Shown here: positions 44,358-57,700 of the stretch, in pieces
How positions within the stretch are numbered: position 1 is the first letter of the stretch
Layout: the number at the start of each line of letters is the position of its first letter
Source: Abelmoschus esculentus
Taxonomy: Eukaryota > Streptophyta > Magnoliopsida > Malvales > Malvaceae
Assembly: GCA_035048815.1 (NCBI GenBank)
Contig: JAUCBN010000017.1
Location: forward strand, 11,466,936-11,530,935
Direction: 5' to 3'
DNA: 64,000 nucleotides
Position numbers and translations under genes: made by a program
Notes under the pieces: generated by a model
What the model was told of the DNA's origin: nothing
Databases searched by the model: none
The model's input: only the letters and a program-made list of their open reading frames with translations

Positions 44358-46431
44358 TGTAACACCCCGACCCGGATGTCACATTGGGCCTTCGGCCCAA
44401 AACCCGTATTTTAAAATTTCCTTCGAAAGTCCAATAATAAAGTCAATTCAAGTCTAAATATGATCCATAAAATCCATTTAACTTAAAACAAAAGCCCAAA
44501 TAGTTTAAAACGACCGGAGCTCCAAATTACTATAACCCATTTAAAACATTTGACTCCATTAAAATGACGAGTTACAAAAATACATATAGACCTGACAAAG
44601 TACTAGCCCACTATATCTATCACTGTACCCTGACACAAAGTCGATGCTAAAATCCAAACCTCGATGGTGCTCCACGGGACCTGCTTCACCTAACGTACGT
44701 ACGAAAATAGATTTCGAACGCTCGGCCACACAAGCTCAGTGGATACGCCAAACTCAGCCAACATCATGCATATCAAAAGCAGTAAAGCATGGCATATAAA
44801 TCTCGTGCATGATATGATGATCTAGCATGCTCGCCTATCACATGGCATAATGAAGTGTATAATATCGCACACAGCATATACAAATCAATCAAGTCAACAC
44901 ACAAGAGTGAGGCTCGCGTCCACACAGCATCGGGATCCTACACTCAGGATTGAGGCCGCCCTCAAATCCTATGTTCGGAATGTTACATCGGACATCTTTG
45001 AACGAGGTCGCCCAATGTTCGAAAAGGGTGGAGGCCGCCCAACCAACCCTATGCTCAGAATGTTACATCGAACATCTTCGAGTGAGGCCGCCCAACACTC
45101 GGAATAAAAGTCTTCAATCATCACCCGACATGTTACATCGGAAGGCCTTCAACGTGTTGCAATATTTATGGATATCCGGATTCCAACACACAAAGACTCG
45201 ACCACACAAATGATCCACCTAGGATCTCATCACAACAAGATATATTAAAGTCTTATCTCAATTAGTCTTTCGGAGTTATAACCTTAACTTAGTTTGACAA
45301 TTCATTTCATAACTTTTAGATTTAAGTATTTATTTATTAAGATCACTGAGCCCTAAAACTCTATTCAAACTTAACCAAATTACACAGGGGTATCGATACC
45401 AGTATCGATACCACCTGCCCAAAGTCAATGTGAACAGAAGAAGGGAGGACTGTTTCGAAACATGGTTCGATACCAAAAAGTCACTGGAACCCTCGGTATC
45501 GAAGCATGGTTTGATATCGTTGACCAACTTCAAAGTCAACAGAAAAGGGGAGACCCGTATCGAAACATGGTTCGATACCAAAATGTTACTGGAACCCTCG
45601 GTATCGAAGCATGGTTCGATACCCCTGGGCAACAAGCCAAAATATACTCATGGGTATCGATACCGGTAGCCTGATTATCGATACCCCCTACACTAAGGAC
45701 GGTTTTACACTTAGAAATTCTAGATTTCCAACCCCAAACTCAATCTAATCGATCCTAAAGTGTTCCTACTCAATATTAATGATGTTTAGAGTATTTTAAC
45801 ACCAATTTCCAACCCTTAATCACATTAATACGGATTTCACCATTAACACATACCAATCTCAAACCAAGCACACACATGCACCAAACCTATATGAATGCTT
45901 CTACCATGATATGCAAAATAATTGAAGAGTTGGGAGTACCAACCTCAAGCAAGCAACAGCAAAAACGAACTCTTTCCTCCCACTTAAGCTTTCTCCTTTC
46001 CCAAGCTTGAAGATGGTGTTCCAACTTGTTTCTCTCTTTGGATAGATCTTTAACCACTCAACAACTTACTTTCTTGCACTAAAACGTGATTCTCAAACTA
46101 TCCCACAAAGATCAAACCTTTTCACTTTTCTCCTAGGGTGAGATGAAGAAGATGAAGAGAAAACTTTCCTTATGATCTCACCTCTTACACTCTCTACAAC
46201 ACACACACATTCTTCCCCTTCTTCCCTTGTCTTCCATAAGGAAAAAAAAGACCAAAAGCCCCTTACTAAAACCACTCTAACCCAACAACACCCAAGTCCA
46301 ACATGTCAAAGGCCCAACAACTGACCCAACAACACAAACCCGAGGCCCCAAACCATTAAACTCGAGACCAAAGCAAAAACCCATAACCCTTGGATTAACC
46401 CGACACTCGGATCCAAATCCGGGTCGTTACA
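44358..46431 (+). mobile_element. Solo LTR of family LTR-X with perfect target duplication
   Basis: A 2074 bp solo LTR, TGTAACACCCCGACCCGG to CCGGGTCGTTACA, is flanked by TGTTG at 44353-44357 and 46432-46436. There is no internal region. Inside are AGGCCGCCC and ATGTTACATCGGA units (about 44955-45160) and the TATCGATA cluster (45389-45690). The TGTAACACCCC end and length suit Ty3/gypsy, but no coding part links it to a lineage. It sits in the copia 3' LTR. Confidence 0.92.
45389..45690. repeat. Palindrome cluster and 105 bp tandem duplication in LTR-X
   Basis: GGTATCGATACC motifs at 45390-45413 and 45651-45690 bracket two tandem copies of a unit of about 105 bp (45422-45530, 45531-45629). 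Each unit carries two near-palindromes with the core TCGAARCATGGTTCGA, at 45452, 45495, 45556 and 45600. Open frames on both strands here (45430-45669, 45330-45635) are by-products of the repeat. Confidence 0.88.
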
Positions 46432-47335
46432 TGTTGTTTTATGTTTTGATGTAGTTAAACGTGTATCGTAATTGGTTACAATATAAAAACTGACATTGGA
46501 CATATTACAATGTATGTAGTGAGATGTGAATGATCAAGATAGGATTTGTCCTTTCTACATCATAGGAATTATGTCACAGGCCACTTGATTGAGTGACTAT
46601 TCCAAAACTTGTTCCCTTTATAGATATAAAATGACAAAAAGATACTATACATTAAGAGTGTTGGTCACGAACATGGTAGATCGAATCATGATCTCTTGTA
46701 ACTTAGATGACAATGATATATTGCTAGATGTCACTCATTATTTGTAATATTAGAATTGTTCTAATATTATTACTAACGTTAAAATGAGCGTATAGAGTCA
46801 CATTGAATGATTGAAAATGAGCAATAAATATATATATATAAGTAGATTATATTTAATCCCGAATTTAATCAAAGAATATAATTAAAGTAATTGTATCCCT
46901 TTTCAAATTTGATTTAAATATAGATCTCAAAGTTTACAGAAATAATTAAAGTAAATATTTTCTATAACAAATTCAGAATAAAACCATAATTTTTATTGTG
47001 ACACATATATATAAGGGAGGTTTTGGTCTAGCAACCGTTTTTTAAACCTAAAACCGATTCTTGAAACCGAAAATCACGAAAATAGTTTTGAGATTTGCTC
47101 TCAATCGGGTAAATTGAGTAGAGGCTAAGACAATTTTCTTGGAGGCTAAAGATTCGGTTTGTAAAATGTTCATGAGTGTAGCAGTTTTTGTTGTTGTTTT
47201 TGCTACTTATCAAGGAACCCAATGTAAGTCATAGCATCTCTTTCTCCCGATTTCGGGTTTAACGTACATGGATCACTTGAAATACCGTCGTAATTTTATT
47301 CTAATATGCCATGGGGTACGTTGGCAGTCCCAACA

Positions 47336-49839
47336 AATACATATTATCACATATCATATACAATTTACTAGATACATTACAACCTAGTTAGCAACCGAGT
47401 TAGCAACAATATATTCAAACTTCTAAAAACATGCTTCAACTTCAGCATTCTCATAAACATATATAAGAACAACAACAATATACTCAACAAGATTTCTATA
47501 TACATTCCAACCCAAATAACCACATCATAGATTCAACTCATAAATAGTCATGCTTCATTATCAACAACATTCAAATTCACACATAGGTATATCAAGAATC
47601 AAACTTCCATATATATAACTTTTATTATAACTAAAGGAATACCAACAAGCTAACATCAACTTTGATAATCATCCTAGTTATTGAAAGTATAAATAGAATA
47701 AACATCATTCTCAATATGGTATTTTGTCCCTATTGCTTTCTCACTACTAATGCTATAAAAGACATACTTGAACTTTCTATTTGTGGTTACTTGGATCCTT
47801 GCTTCTCCTAACTATCTCCACACTAAATACTTTACATTGCAAGGTAAATGAGAGGGTAAGCATTGCTCCTCGTAACTGTCTCCACACTAAATACTCTACA
47901 TTGCAAGGTAAATGAGAGGGTAAGCATTCCTTCTCGTAACTGTCTCCACACTATTGCTATAAAAACATGCTTAATGAGTGAATAAAAACATATTTAAAAA
48001 CTTTATTCGAATACACCTTGCAACGCAACCCATAATAAACCGATTTCATAAACTTAAAAACACATGTCATGCTCTTTATAAAACAAAACATTCATGTCTT
48101 ACAACACCACTTTTAAAAACTCAGTAAGTGTCATCAAACTATGACTAACAATGTCGTTATTAAAATCTAGTAAAAGTATCTCTTTGAAATCGCATGCTTT
48201 ATAAGTAAAAACACAAGTCTTACATGCTACACATATAGCAAGGCTTAAACATGCATCTCAATCCACAAGTCTCAAGTCTTACATGCTAACAACAGAGCAA
48301 TGCTCAAATCTCATGCATATAAAGCCTTATTAAAAACACATGCATAGTCTCATATGCAAAAAAGTAAAAACCATGACACCTACCTTTGAAAAGTAAAAAC
48401 ATATATTGATACTAGTGATTCGATTTTTACTACCTCAAATCGTTAGGATAAACGAGCAACATCATGATAGTACTACTCCCAAAGCAAGCGCATGTTGGTA
48501 CTACTCCTAACATAATAAGTCTTACCTTGATATCCGGTGATAGTACTATCCCTATCAAGCCAAATGTGACAATACTACCCCCATTACACAACATTAGGCT
48601 AAAAAGCCAATATGTAATACACAAGGAATTTGCACAAGGCATAATATGGGAACCCTTAAGAAAGCAATGCTTTAAACTTACTCCCGAGTATAGAGAGGCT
48701 TTTCATACCTTCCCTACACGCCAAAACCTTTGCAAACATATTTAAAACACTACCTTAGTAGTTCACTCTCATAATCCACTCACCGATTTATTAAAACTTG
48801 CTCGACAAGTCACCTGTAAACGCGATTCGACTTTCCAATCTCCTTCAAACTTGTTCCTCTACCTCTTGAACTACTTCAAACATAAAAATTAGAGGTTTTA
48901 GTGCATTAAAATGCACCCAAACATCCCTCGAGTTGGACCAATACATGATAATCTCTAAAAACACCATAAAACCTAACCGAAACTCACCGAAAATCTCTCC
49001 AAACATCACCAAAACCTTATGTTTGAGATTAGATACTTAAAATCCATCTTAATTAAATCTAAAATATTCAAGATTCATGTATTTAGGCATCAAAAATTCC
49101 ATGTAAAACCCTTGAACGAAAATCTAGAAAAAAAATGGAATTTTTATCAAGAAAACTGACTTTATTGATTCAAGACTTTAAAGATTGTTGCAATCAGCCA
49201 AGAACTTAGCAATTTTATTAAAGAACTCTATAATTCATAGGTTTAAATGTTTCCTAACCTCTAAATTTGATGCAATCTACTTTCAAGGTTTTTGAGAAAA
49301 AAAAAGACTTTTTGAAGAAGAAAAATACAAAGAATTAACCAAACAAATTTTTATTAAAAATATTGATGTTTAACTTTGAAAAGATTATGAATTTGGTGTC
49401 TTGGAAGAGAGAATTCGGAATTTTAAGAATATAGGTTGTTGTTTAGATGAAAAATAGGTTTTTAGTATTAATATTAAGTTATTTTAGTTATTAATTAAAA
49501 TTATGGGTTATTAAAATAAGCCTTTGGAAGTCTTAGATCAACTAAGATTATAATTGGATCAAATCCCCTTAAAGATTTAATGTTATGGTTTAGTTTGTAA
49601 AATTGTCCTTAAGTTTTCAATTTTTACAAAATAGTCACTAGTTTCAAAATCTTATGGATTCAAGGGTCAATTTTTAAAATTGAGTTGACCAAAGTCAAAT
49701 ATATATTAAATAAGGATTTTAGGATATTTTTCATAAATTATTTTAGGGTTAAAACTAATTTTTAAGTATTTAATTTCGAACTAGGTTATACCGGCAAAAC
49801 TGATTCATTAACTTCTAGACCCATTTTTGGGGTGTTACA
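47336..49839 (-). mobile_element. LTR of family LTR-Y, minus strand
   Basis: The minus strand begins TGTAACACCCCAAAAATGGG at 49839 and runs leftward. Between 47470 and 47940 it matches 61585-62020 on the plus strand: GAATGCTTACCCTC, TAGAGTATTTAGTGTGGAG and GGATCCAAGTA in the same order. A unit of about 67 bp (CTCCACACTAAATACT to GGTAAGCATT) is tandemly doubled at 47818-47945. The left end and any primer site are not clear. No gene is present; the frame 48464-48745 shows no family resemblance. Confidence 0.6.
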
Positions 49840-50530
49840 TTAAAGATTGTTGCGATCAACCAAGATCTTAGGAATTTCATTAAAGAACTTTAGGTTTTAG
49901 AGGTTTGAATGATTCTCACCTCCAAAAAATTATCAAACATCCTTCCAAGGTTTAAAAACAAAAGAAAAACATAAAAAAAACGAAGAGATTTTGAAGAAGA
50001 AAATTATAGTAAATTAAACCAATAAATTTTTATTAAAAAGAATGAATATTTACATTGAAAAGATGATAAAGAGGCTGCTTGATGAAGAAGAAACTGAAAT
50101 TTAAAGAAGGGTTATTTTCAAAAAGTTAATTTTTAGGTTTTAGATCAAAGTCAGGGAATTTGGATTACTTAGGTTAAAACAATGGATTAAATGTTTTTTA
50201 TATAGGCTCTTGGAAGGTTTAAATCAACTAGGATTAGGATTGGATTAAAGCCACTTAAAGATTCAAAGTTTTGTCCCAATTGCTATTTAATCATTAAATT
50301 TTTTATTTTTACCAAATAATCACTAATTTAAAAATATGTAATTCAAGGGTAAATTTTCAAAATCGATTTAATCAAATTCAAATATATATCAAATAATTTA
50401 GGATATTTTTCTATAATTTATTTTGATTTAAATCTAATTTTTAAGTATTTAATCCTAAATTAGGCTAAACCTATGAAACCGGTTCACTAAACTTCTAGGC
50501 CCAATTTGAGGCTCTTGGAATGTTGTTTAT
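49840..50530 (-). repeat. Second, diverged copy of the LTR-Y 5' end
   Basis: The stretch repeats 49171-49839: TTAAAGATTGTTGCGATCAACCA, TTTAGGTTTTAGAGGTTTG, CACCTCCAAA, AGTATTTAAT and AACTTCTAGGCCCA occur in the same order in both. The two copies are in direct tandem and clearly diverged. Confidence 0.65.
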
Positions 50531-50870
50531 TATATTGACTTTGTGATAAAAACCCATCTACCTTACATTGATTTTTGATTGGGCTTTTATAGCCGATTTA
50601 CATGATAAAAGAAAAAAGAAATAAAAAAATATCTGATTTTTGGCTTCGTCATTTCTTTGTATGTGATACTGGTGGATGTTGCCGAGAGAGAGAGGGACTA
50701 GTGGTCCCTGTCTTGTCCAGATATGGAAGAGCAACTAGGACCATCTAATATGGCGATGCTTGCTAGTGTGGCAGCTAAGGTTGTGCAGTCGTAGAAGTTG
50801 ACATGGCTCTGATGTGAATAGATTTCCTTGTATACTTTCTAGAATCGACTAAACCGAGGATCTAATACCC
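50531..50870. other. Unassigned stretch
   Basis: No gene recognised. It is less AT-rich than its surroundings and contains a (GA)n run (GAGAGAGAGAG, 50687). A 24-codon frame from ATG at 50723 is open, but nothing supports it as a gene. Confidence 0.4.
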
Positions 50871-53800
50871 CTAAATATAAATCCCTATATTTCAAAATAA
50901 TATTTAGGAATTAGTTGTACTCGAATCTAAAATTTTCAACTCTTTTTCAAATCTAAAAGAATATCCTTTAAATCAAACCAATTTAATTAAAATGGATAAA
51001 ACATAATTTAAGTTCAAAAGTAATAAGGATCTTCAATTTTAAAATAAAAAAATTCGAGCAAATACAAATGGGTTTAAAAGATTTACAAAAAACTTAAATA
51101 TGTCCTAAGAATACATGGTCCATCTACGTGATATACTCCTCCAAGATCAGTGTTAAAACCTGCCACAGATGGTGCTCCTTGAACTGATTTTTCACTTAGA
51201 AGCCTGCGAATAGAAACAAAAATTCTAAATAATGACCTAATGAAAGCTCTATAGATACACCTCCACTCAATCATGATTTATGCAAATCATAATTAAATGT
51301 ATACAACAATATGTGACGGAAGAGAAATGATTTACGCTACTTGTAATAACCATTTTTGCCCATGTTCAATTAAAACTGAAACCCTAAATCGAAAGCATAT
51401 TATATATTATATCCAAAATATAATAAAATATAAATTCAAAAATTCAAAATAAAAAAAATTATTATTATTTTAAATAAAATATCCATACAATTATCCATTT
51501 ACATCAACCCAATATTACAACCATAACCCAACCCATCATATTAACCCAAACCACAAATCCCACATAGCTAAAACCAAAACCAATAACCCATACAATTATC
51601 ATTAACCAGGAAACATACCCGTTATCCAACCCACTGTCCAACCGACCCTCAAACCAGGATATTCAACCCGAACTTTTCATCTTCTCAGACAACTGTTCGA
51701 GTGCCTCTAACAACCACTCGTCTTCTGGAATTTCCAGAACCATCTAACGAATGATCATTCAAATTCCCCAACTGTCTCGCCACGCCAACTCCACATCGAC
51801 GCCACTAGGGATCCACGATAATAGCCACCGCCACACAAGCTGGTCCCCAATAATCTTTACAGATTTGACCAAAACCGAGGACAATAATGGTCTCCTCGAC
51901 CGTACAATTTCACCAACCGAAAGAAACAAACCAAAAGAGAAACAAAATTATAGCCGATCATCTGAAAATAATCAGTCAAAATAAGTTTTTTATCTATTTT
52001 ATTTCAGTGTAAAATCGGTTATAAATTCAAAAACGAATGGCTTGTAACCCTCGAGGGGTTTTTGCCGAGACAATCAATACAAGAATATCAGTTTCCAGAG
52101 TATTTTTTCTTCTTTTCGAAATAAAATAACGAATAGATTTGAGTGTTTTACCTATTGAAGGGGTCTGGTTACCCGTCGTCGATGTTCCCTTCATCTTCTT
52201 TTTCTTTGATCGAACGCTGACTTATAAAAAAGTGATTTAAATCTGGGTTTCTAATCAAAAGAGGGATTCGGTTTTAAAAGGAAAATAAAGAATTAGTTTT
52301 GATTTTAAGGTTTTTAAACCCAGATTTCTGTTTTTTTAAAAGAGGGGATTGAACGTAGTTGATTTTAGTTCGTCGACCGCCGCAAGCGTCGACCATTTTT
52401 GGGGTTCGTTTAGATAAGGTTCTTAAGGAACTAGAGAGGGTTCTTTCTCTCATCTCAGTAGATGAGTGAAAATAAAAGGAAATGGTTTTGAATGGCCGAA
52501 TATGGTTAAAACCACGTAGCGTGACCCGCGTGGAGATCCAACCCAGGAAAGGATCCGCGTTTTTACGGTCGATGGGTAAATTATAGTTCAAGTCCCTAAT
52601 CTTTCTCACCATTTAGAATTCCGTTATGGTTTAATCACATTTCAACTCCCTGTCATCTTTTAGCGTTTCATTTCTGTCATGGTTTAATCCCACTTTTAGG
52701 CCCCGAATCTATTTTTTCCATCCCAATTTTGTCCTTTTTATTTCTCTTTTTTTTCGATTTTGCTTTTAAGTTTTGTCCCTTTTTCATTTCGATCCTAATT
52801 TTTGCTTCATTTATTTTTTGTCCAAGTAATGTTGTTGTCATAATTAATTTTAATATTATACAATGATATATACATAGTATATGTTATTATAATTTTTATA
52901 TTACTAGTACGTATATATCATATTTATTTGTTCATTTTCTTAGTACATAATATATGTTACGTATAGTATATTTAATATATATTGTATATACTATATATAT
53001 TTTTTATAATATATTATACATTATCCATTTTATATATTTTATTTTGTTTACATGTAGATTCTTATCATTTATTTATTTACTTATTTTATTTATTCTTTAT
53101 GTATTTATTTATTTATTTATTGTTCTAAACTTCGGTTTTACGGTGACCTGCAACGGTGAATGATCTATATTATTTATGGCTCGTTTCGAATCTAACACCT
53201 AACCTTTAATTTATCGCATTTATTTATTGAATTTATTTTCATGTAATTTATTTTATCTCTTTAAATTCTCCGTATTTAGTTTCTCGCATATATATTTTTT
53301 TTAAGTATTTTTCAGCACATTTTTTCTTGTATCTTTATTTTCTTATATTTGTTCATACATGTAAATTTGTATATTTATTTGCTCAACATATGACAATTAA
53401 TAACAAATATGGTATCTCAATATTCTGTTGTAGCGAGGCCGACACCAGGCGTATGTGGCGGTTTGAGCACTTACCTTCGTATATTGAGGTCTTTAAAATA
53501 TATTCGCACTCCTAAATGGATAATAAATTAATAAAAAGTCGAACATGCAAATTTCTAATTCGAGCAATTATATTCAATTATGTACTAATTTTGGGCGGTG
53601 TGGGGTATTATTATATCCCATTCGTAACCAACTCCAGAACTTAATTTTTTAGAATCTCTAGTATTAACGGTGTCCAATCTACTAAAATGATTGGTGGAGA
53701 CTCCATTCTTTTTCAAAATAAATTTTAATTTTCTTTCAAATAATTCTCAATTTTTTAAAATCAAACCCTATCTTTTAAATAGGTTCTTAAATAATACTTT

Positions 53801-54740
53801 TGACTTAAATCCCTAATTTTTTAAATTTACCCCCTAATTTTGAAACACCAAAATTTTAATTTAAACCTATTTTTAAATCCCCAATTCACCAATTTTAAAC
53901 CCTAAATGTTAAATCTATTTCAAACTCCAATTTTTTTTTAAAATCCCCAATTTCTAATGTCAAACCCTAATTTTTAAGTCTAATCCTAATGTTTTCAAAA
54001 TTCCTAATTTTTACAACAATATTTTTTTTATTAACGATCCCAATTTCTACAATAATTTTGACTTATTTAATTACCGAAAGGATCGTTACATTATTATAAC
54101 CACCAAAACATAGCATTTTACATGGCCATATCATAGCAATATCTCTGACATTCATAAATTATAAATATACATTAGATGTGTGGTCTGAAGTCATTTAGTA
54201 TTAGAAGCCACATACTCAAGGAGGGTTTGGTCATCAATAAGCCTAGAAACGTACTCTCCGACATACCTTGAGTGTAGTTCAGGGTCACTAAGCATCGAAA
54301 CTAACACTCTTTTATAGAAGTGATCCAGAGTCACATAGCATCAGAAGCCAACTCTTGGGCGTCCAGATCTCGTTCGAACATTCTCATAGCATATATGAAT
54401 AATCATAGGTATCATACTCAAGCTTACATAACATCACGAGTCATTTCAATGAATTTAGTCCATAATTTCTTATTTAAGTCAAATAAAGTGTCAAGGTTTC
54501 CTTTTCTTACTTTTACAATTCATTTTAGTCATAAGGGAACCCACTAGAGCTATTATCTCGAATTATTGAACCTCAAACTTAAAGGCTAAAACTTGAATAT
54601 ATTAACTTGCGAGTATCGATACGCCTATATAGGACATCATTATGCTCCTAACCAGTATCAATACAAAAGAAGAAAGTACGACATAGTTTAATCCTCTATA
54701 TGATACCAAAGTAACTACGGAAAAACAAGAAGAAACATCA
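50871..54740 (+). mobile_element. Old LTR-X copy split by a Tat solo LTR
   Basis: Two parts, about 50871-51341 and 54096-54740, resemble LTR-X. The left has the GATGGTGCTCC block (51168) seen at 44671 and 502. The right has degenerate units with CATAGCATCAGAAGCC and late TATCGATACGCCTATATAGG (54618), as at 1216-1330. A Tat LTR (51342-54090) separates them. Both parts are strongly decayed. Confidence 0.45.
51342..54090 (+). mobile_element. Solo LTR, Tat/Ogre type
   Basis: A 2.75 kb sequence starts TGTAATAACCATTTTTGCCC and ends GGATCGTTACA. It contains AATCGGTTATAAA (52014), GTAACCAACTCCAGAAC (53624), ACGGTGTCCAATCTACTAAAA and GGTGGAGACTCC. All of these have counterparts in the Tat LTR at 24899-26552 or in 58440-60780. 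Flanks CTACT (51337-51341) and TTATT (54091-54095) differ by two C-to-T transitions and may be the target duplication. No internal region is present. Open frames (52274-52612 minus, 52954-53163) are not conserved. Confidence 0.68.
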
Positions 54741-54749
54741 TTCACTTGT

Positions 54750-57700
54750 CCTCTACCACCATATCTACAAAGATTGTAAAAAAGCCAAGAAAGATTACGA
54801 GTTTAAAAAATTCTTAGAAGTACTGAAGTAATTGAAAATCAATGTACCATTAGTGAAAGTACTCGAGTAGGTATTAAACTATGCTAAGTTCATGAAAGAC
54901 GTTCTCACAAAAAAAACAAGAGTAGGTTACTTTAAGTCATTGGCATTATTTGAAGGATATGATTAACACCAATATACTGCCACTAAAATTAAAAGATCCA
55001 AAGACTTTTACTATTCCTTGTGTTAATGGAAATAAATTTGTAGCTAAAGCTTTTATATAATTTAGGTGTTAACATCAATCTAATAACAATTTTTCCTTTT
55101 TAGGAAACTCGATATTGGAGAAGCAAAACCAGCAACGGTAATACTCCAATTGGTGGATCGCACTTATGCTTATCTAAAAGGAAAATTGAAGATGTATTAT
55201 TAAAATTAGACAAGTTTATTTTTTCTGAAGACTTTTTGGGAAGATCATTCCTTGTCATAAGAAGAACACTTATTAAAGCCCACAAAGGTGAATTGATCAT
55301 ATAAATGAACGACCAACAAATAATTTTCGATATTTTCAAATCCTTAATGTGTACCAATGAAATAGAAGAATGTCACACCATTAGAATAATAGATAAAATT
55401 ATTAAATATGAGTGAACAATCTTTTATCAAGCAAATAAAAGAAAAGAACATTTCATAACTTAGTTAATAAAAGTGTGAATGAGATTGAGGATCATAATAA
55501 GTTCAAGAAAATCATCAATTAATAGATCCTTAGAATTATTAAATTTACTTGGGAGGAAAATCATATCACCAAAATCGTATTTGGAAGAACCACATACATT
55601 TAAACTCAAACCACTACCAACTCAACTTAAATATGCATATTTGGGTCGCAATTATACATTGCCAATCATCATTATTTAAGTTAAGTTATTGGATGATCAA
55701 TCTAGAAAACTCCTTGAAGTACTCAACAATTTTAAGAATGCTCTTGATAGACCATAACAGATATTTGAGGAGTTAGCACAACACTTTGTATGCATAAAAT
55801 CATATTGAAGGAACACCTAAAAAAACAATAGAATAAAATAGAAGATTGAACCCTAACATAAATAAAGTCATAAAAAAGAAGTTAACAAATGGTTAGATGT
55901 ATGGATAATCTACCCAATCTCTGATAGCACATGAGTCAGCCTAGTTTAATGTGTTCCAAAGAAAGATCAATAACCGTCATACAGAAAAAAAAATGAACTC
56001 ATCCATCATCAATAGTGAAAGGACCACTTTCAATTTTCATTCATCAACCAGCTGCTCAATAGACTAGAAGAGAAGATATTTTATTACTTCATGAATGGTT
56101 ATTCAAGATACAATCAAATTATCATCATTCATGAACACTAAGAGAATACAACTTTCACATGCTCCTATGAAACTATTGTCTTCAGAAGAATGTCATTAAG
56201 ACTTTACAATGCTCAAGCTATCTTTCATCTTTACGTGATGACAATATTCTCTAATATAATAGAAAACTTCTTAAAAGTCTTTATCAATTATATATATATA
56301 TATATTTGTATTTGACAATACTTTTAAAGGTTGCATTATCCATCTTAATTGTTTTTAAGAGATACATTTAATCTAACCTTATTTTAAATTGAGAAAATAT
56401 CATTTCATGGTTAGAAAAAGTGTAGTACTTGGGTATAAAGTTTTATAAGGAGGCTTAGAAGTGGAAAAAATAAAAGTAGAAGTGCATATTGATCATTCGA
56501 TAATCTAATACTTGTTTATCAAAAAAATGTCAAATCAAGATTAATCAAATAGACGCTACTCTAAGAATTAAAACTTGAGATAAAAGACAAAAAAAGTACA
56601 TAAAATTTGGTGGCAGATCACCTATCTAGAATGGAACGTCCCAAAGATAAATATAATGTCATTCCCTTCAATAATGAATTTTCAGATGAATTTGTACTAC
56701 AACTCTCACACATTCTATATTTTGCTGATTATTATTACCTAGTAAGTAATGTAATGCTAGTAGACCTATCTAACAATTCTAGTAAATAATTTTTTTGTGA
56801 GTTCCGATAATATTATTGGGAAAATATTTTTTTATAAGAAATGTGCAGATCAGATTATTCGCAGATGTATTTTGTAAGATGAACAATAAACAATACTCCA
56901 TCAATGTCATACTACTCCATATAGAGAAATTTTTTTAGGAATAAAAATAGCAACATTTTGTATTCATGATTCTACTCATCAACTTTAGTCAAATATGTTC
57001 ACAACTTTTCCAAAAATTGTGATCGATGTTAGAAAACATGAAACATATCCAGTAGACATGAATCGTCATTACAACAGATTTTGAAGGTTGAATTGTTTGA
57101 TGTTTAAGGATTTATTTTATGGGACCATTTCCCTCATCGTTTGACAAACAATACATTCGATTAAAAGTAGATTATGTCTCAAAACAGATGAAAACCATTA
57201 CACTCCCAATAAAAAATGTCAAATATAGTACTCAATTCTTACACAAGCACATCTTCACAATATTCTTCAGATGTATAGAATCCAACAGAAAATTATCACT
57301 TTCTATCATCCGCAAACCAATGGCTAAACTCAAATCTCTAATAAAAAAATCAAGATAATACTTGAGAAGGTTGTGAATCTCAATCGTAAAGATTGTTCAT
57401 TGAGGCTGAATGATGCACTATGGGAAGACCAGACAACTTTTGAAACACCATTAAGGACTTTACCTTTTAAGCTCGTGTTTGGAAAACATTATCATTTACT
57501 TGTCAAACTTTAACATAAGGCTCATTGTTCCACCAAATAGGTAATATAAAGTGGAAAACAATTAGAGATAAGCATCTTTTAGAACTTAATTAGATAAAAG
57601 AGTTTAAAGCCCAAGCATATGAAAACGCTAAGTCGCACATAGAGAAAACTAAACATTCGCATGATAGCAAAATTTTGTCAAAAGAGTTATGCACTAGGCA

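Larger units (their letters stand above)
35944..47335 (+). mobile_element. 3' LTR of the copia element, split in three parts
   Basis: The LTR starts TGTTAGAATATGC at 35944 and probably ends CAGTCCCAACA at 47335, pairing with the TGTT start. Its own sequence is 35944-36155, 44140-44357 and 46437-47335, about 1.3 kb in all. An Athila-like element (36156-44134) and a solo LTR-X (44358-46431) interrupt it. A TATA-like ATATATATAAGGGAGG lies near 47005. The right end is inferred from the terminal inverted repeat, as I have no second copy to compare. Confidence 0.7.

Noticed and set aside
45330..45674. Overlapping frames with repeated FDTEGSSN and FETWFDTK peptides on both strands
   Set aside because: They are direct translations of the palindromic LTR-X repeat and occur on both strands, as expected of a repeat, not of a gene.
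50723..50797. Short frame MEEQLGPSNMAMLASVAAK
   Set aside because: Only 24 codons, no promoter or homology that I can name; chance is the simplest explanation.
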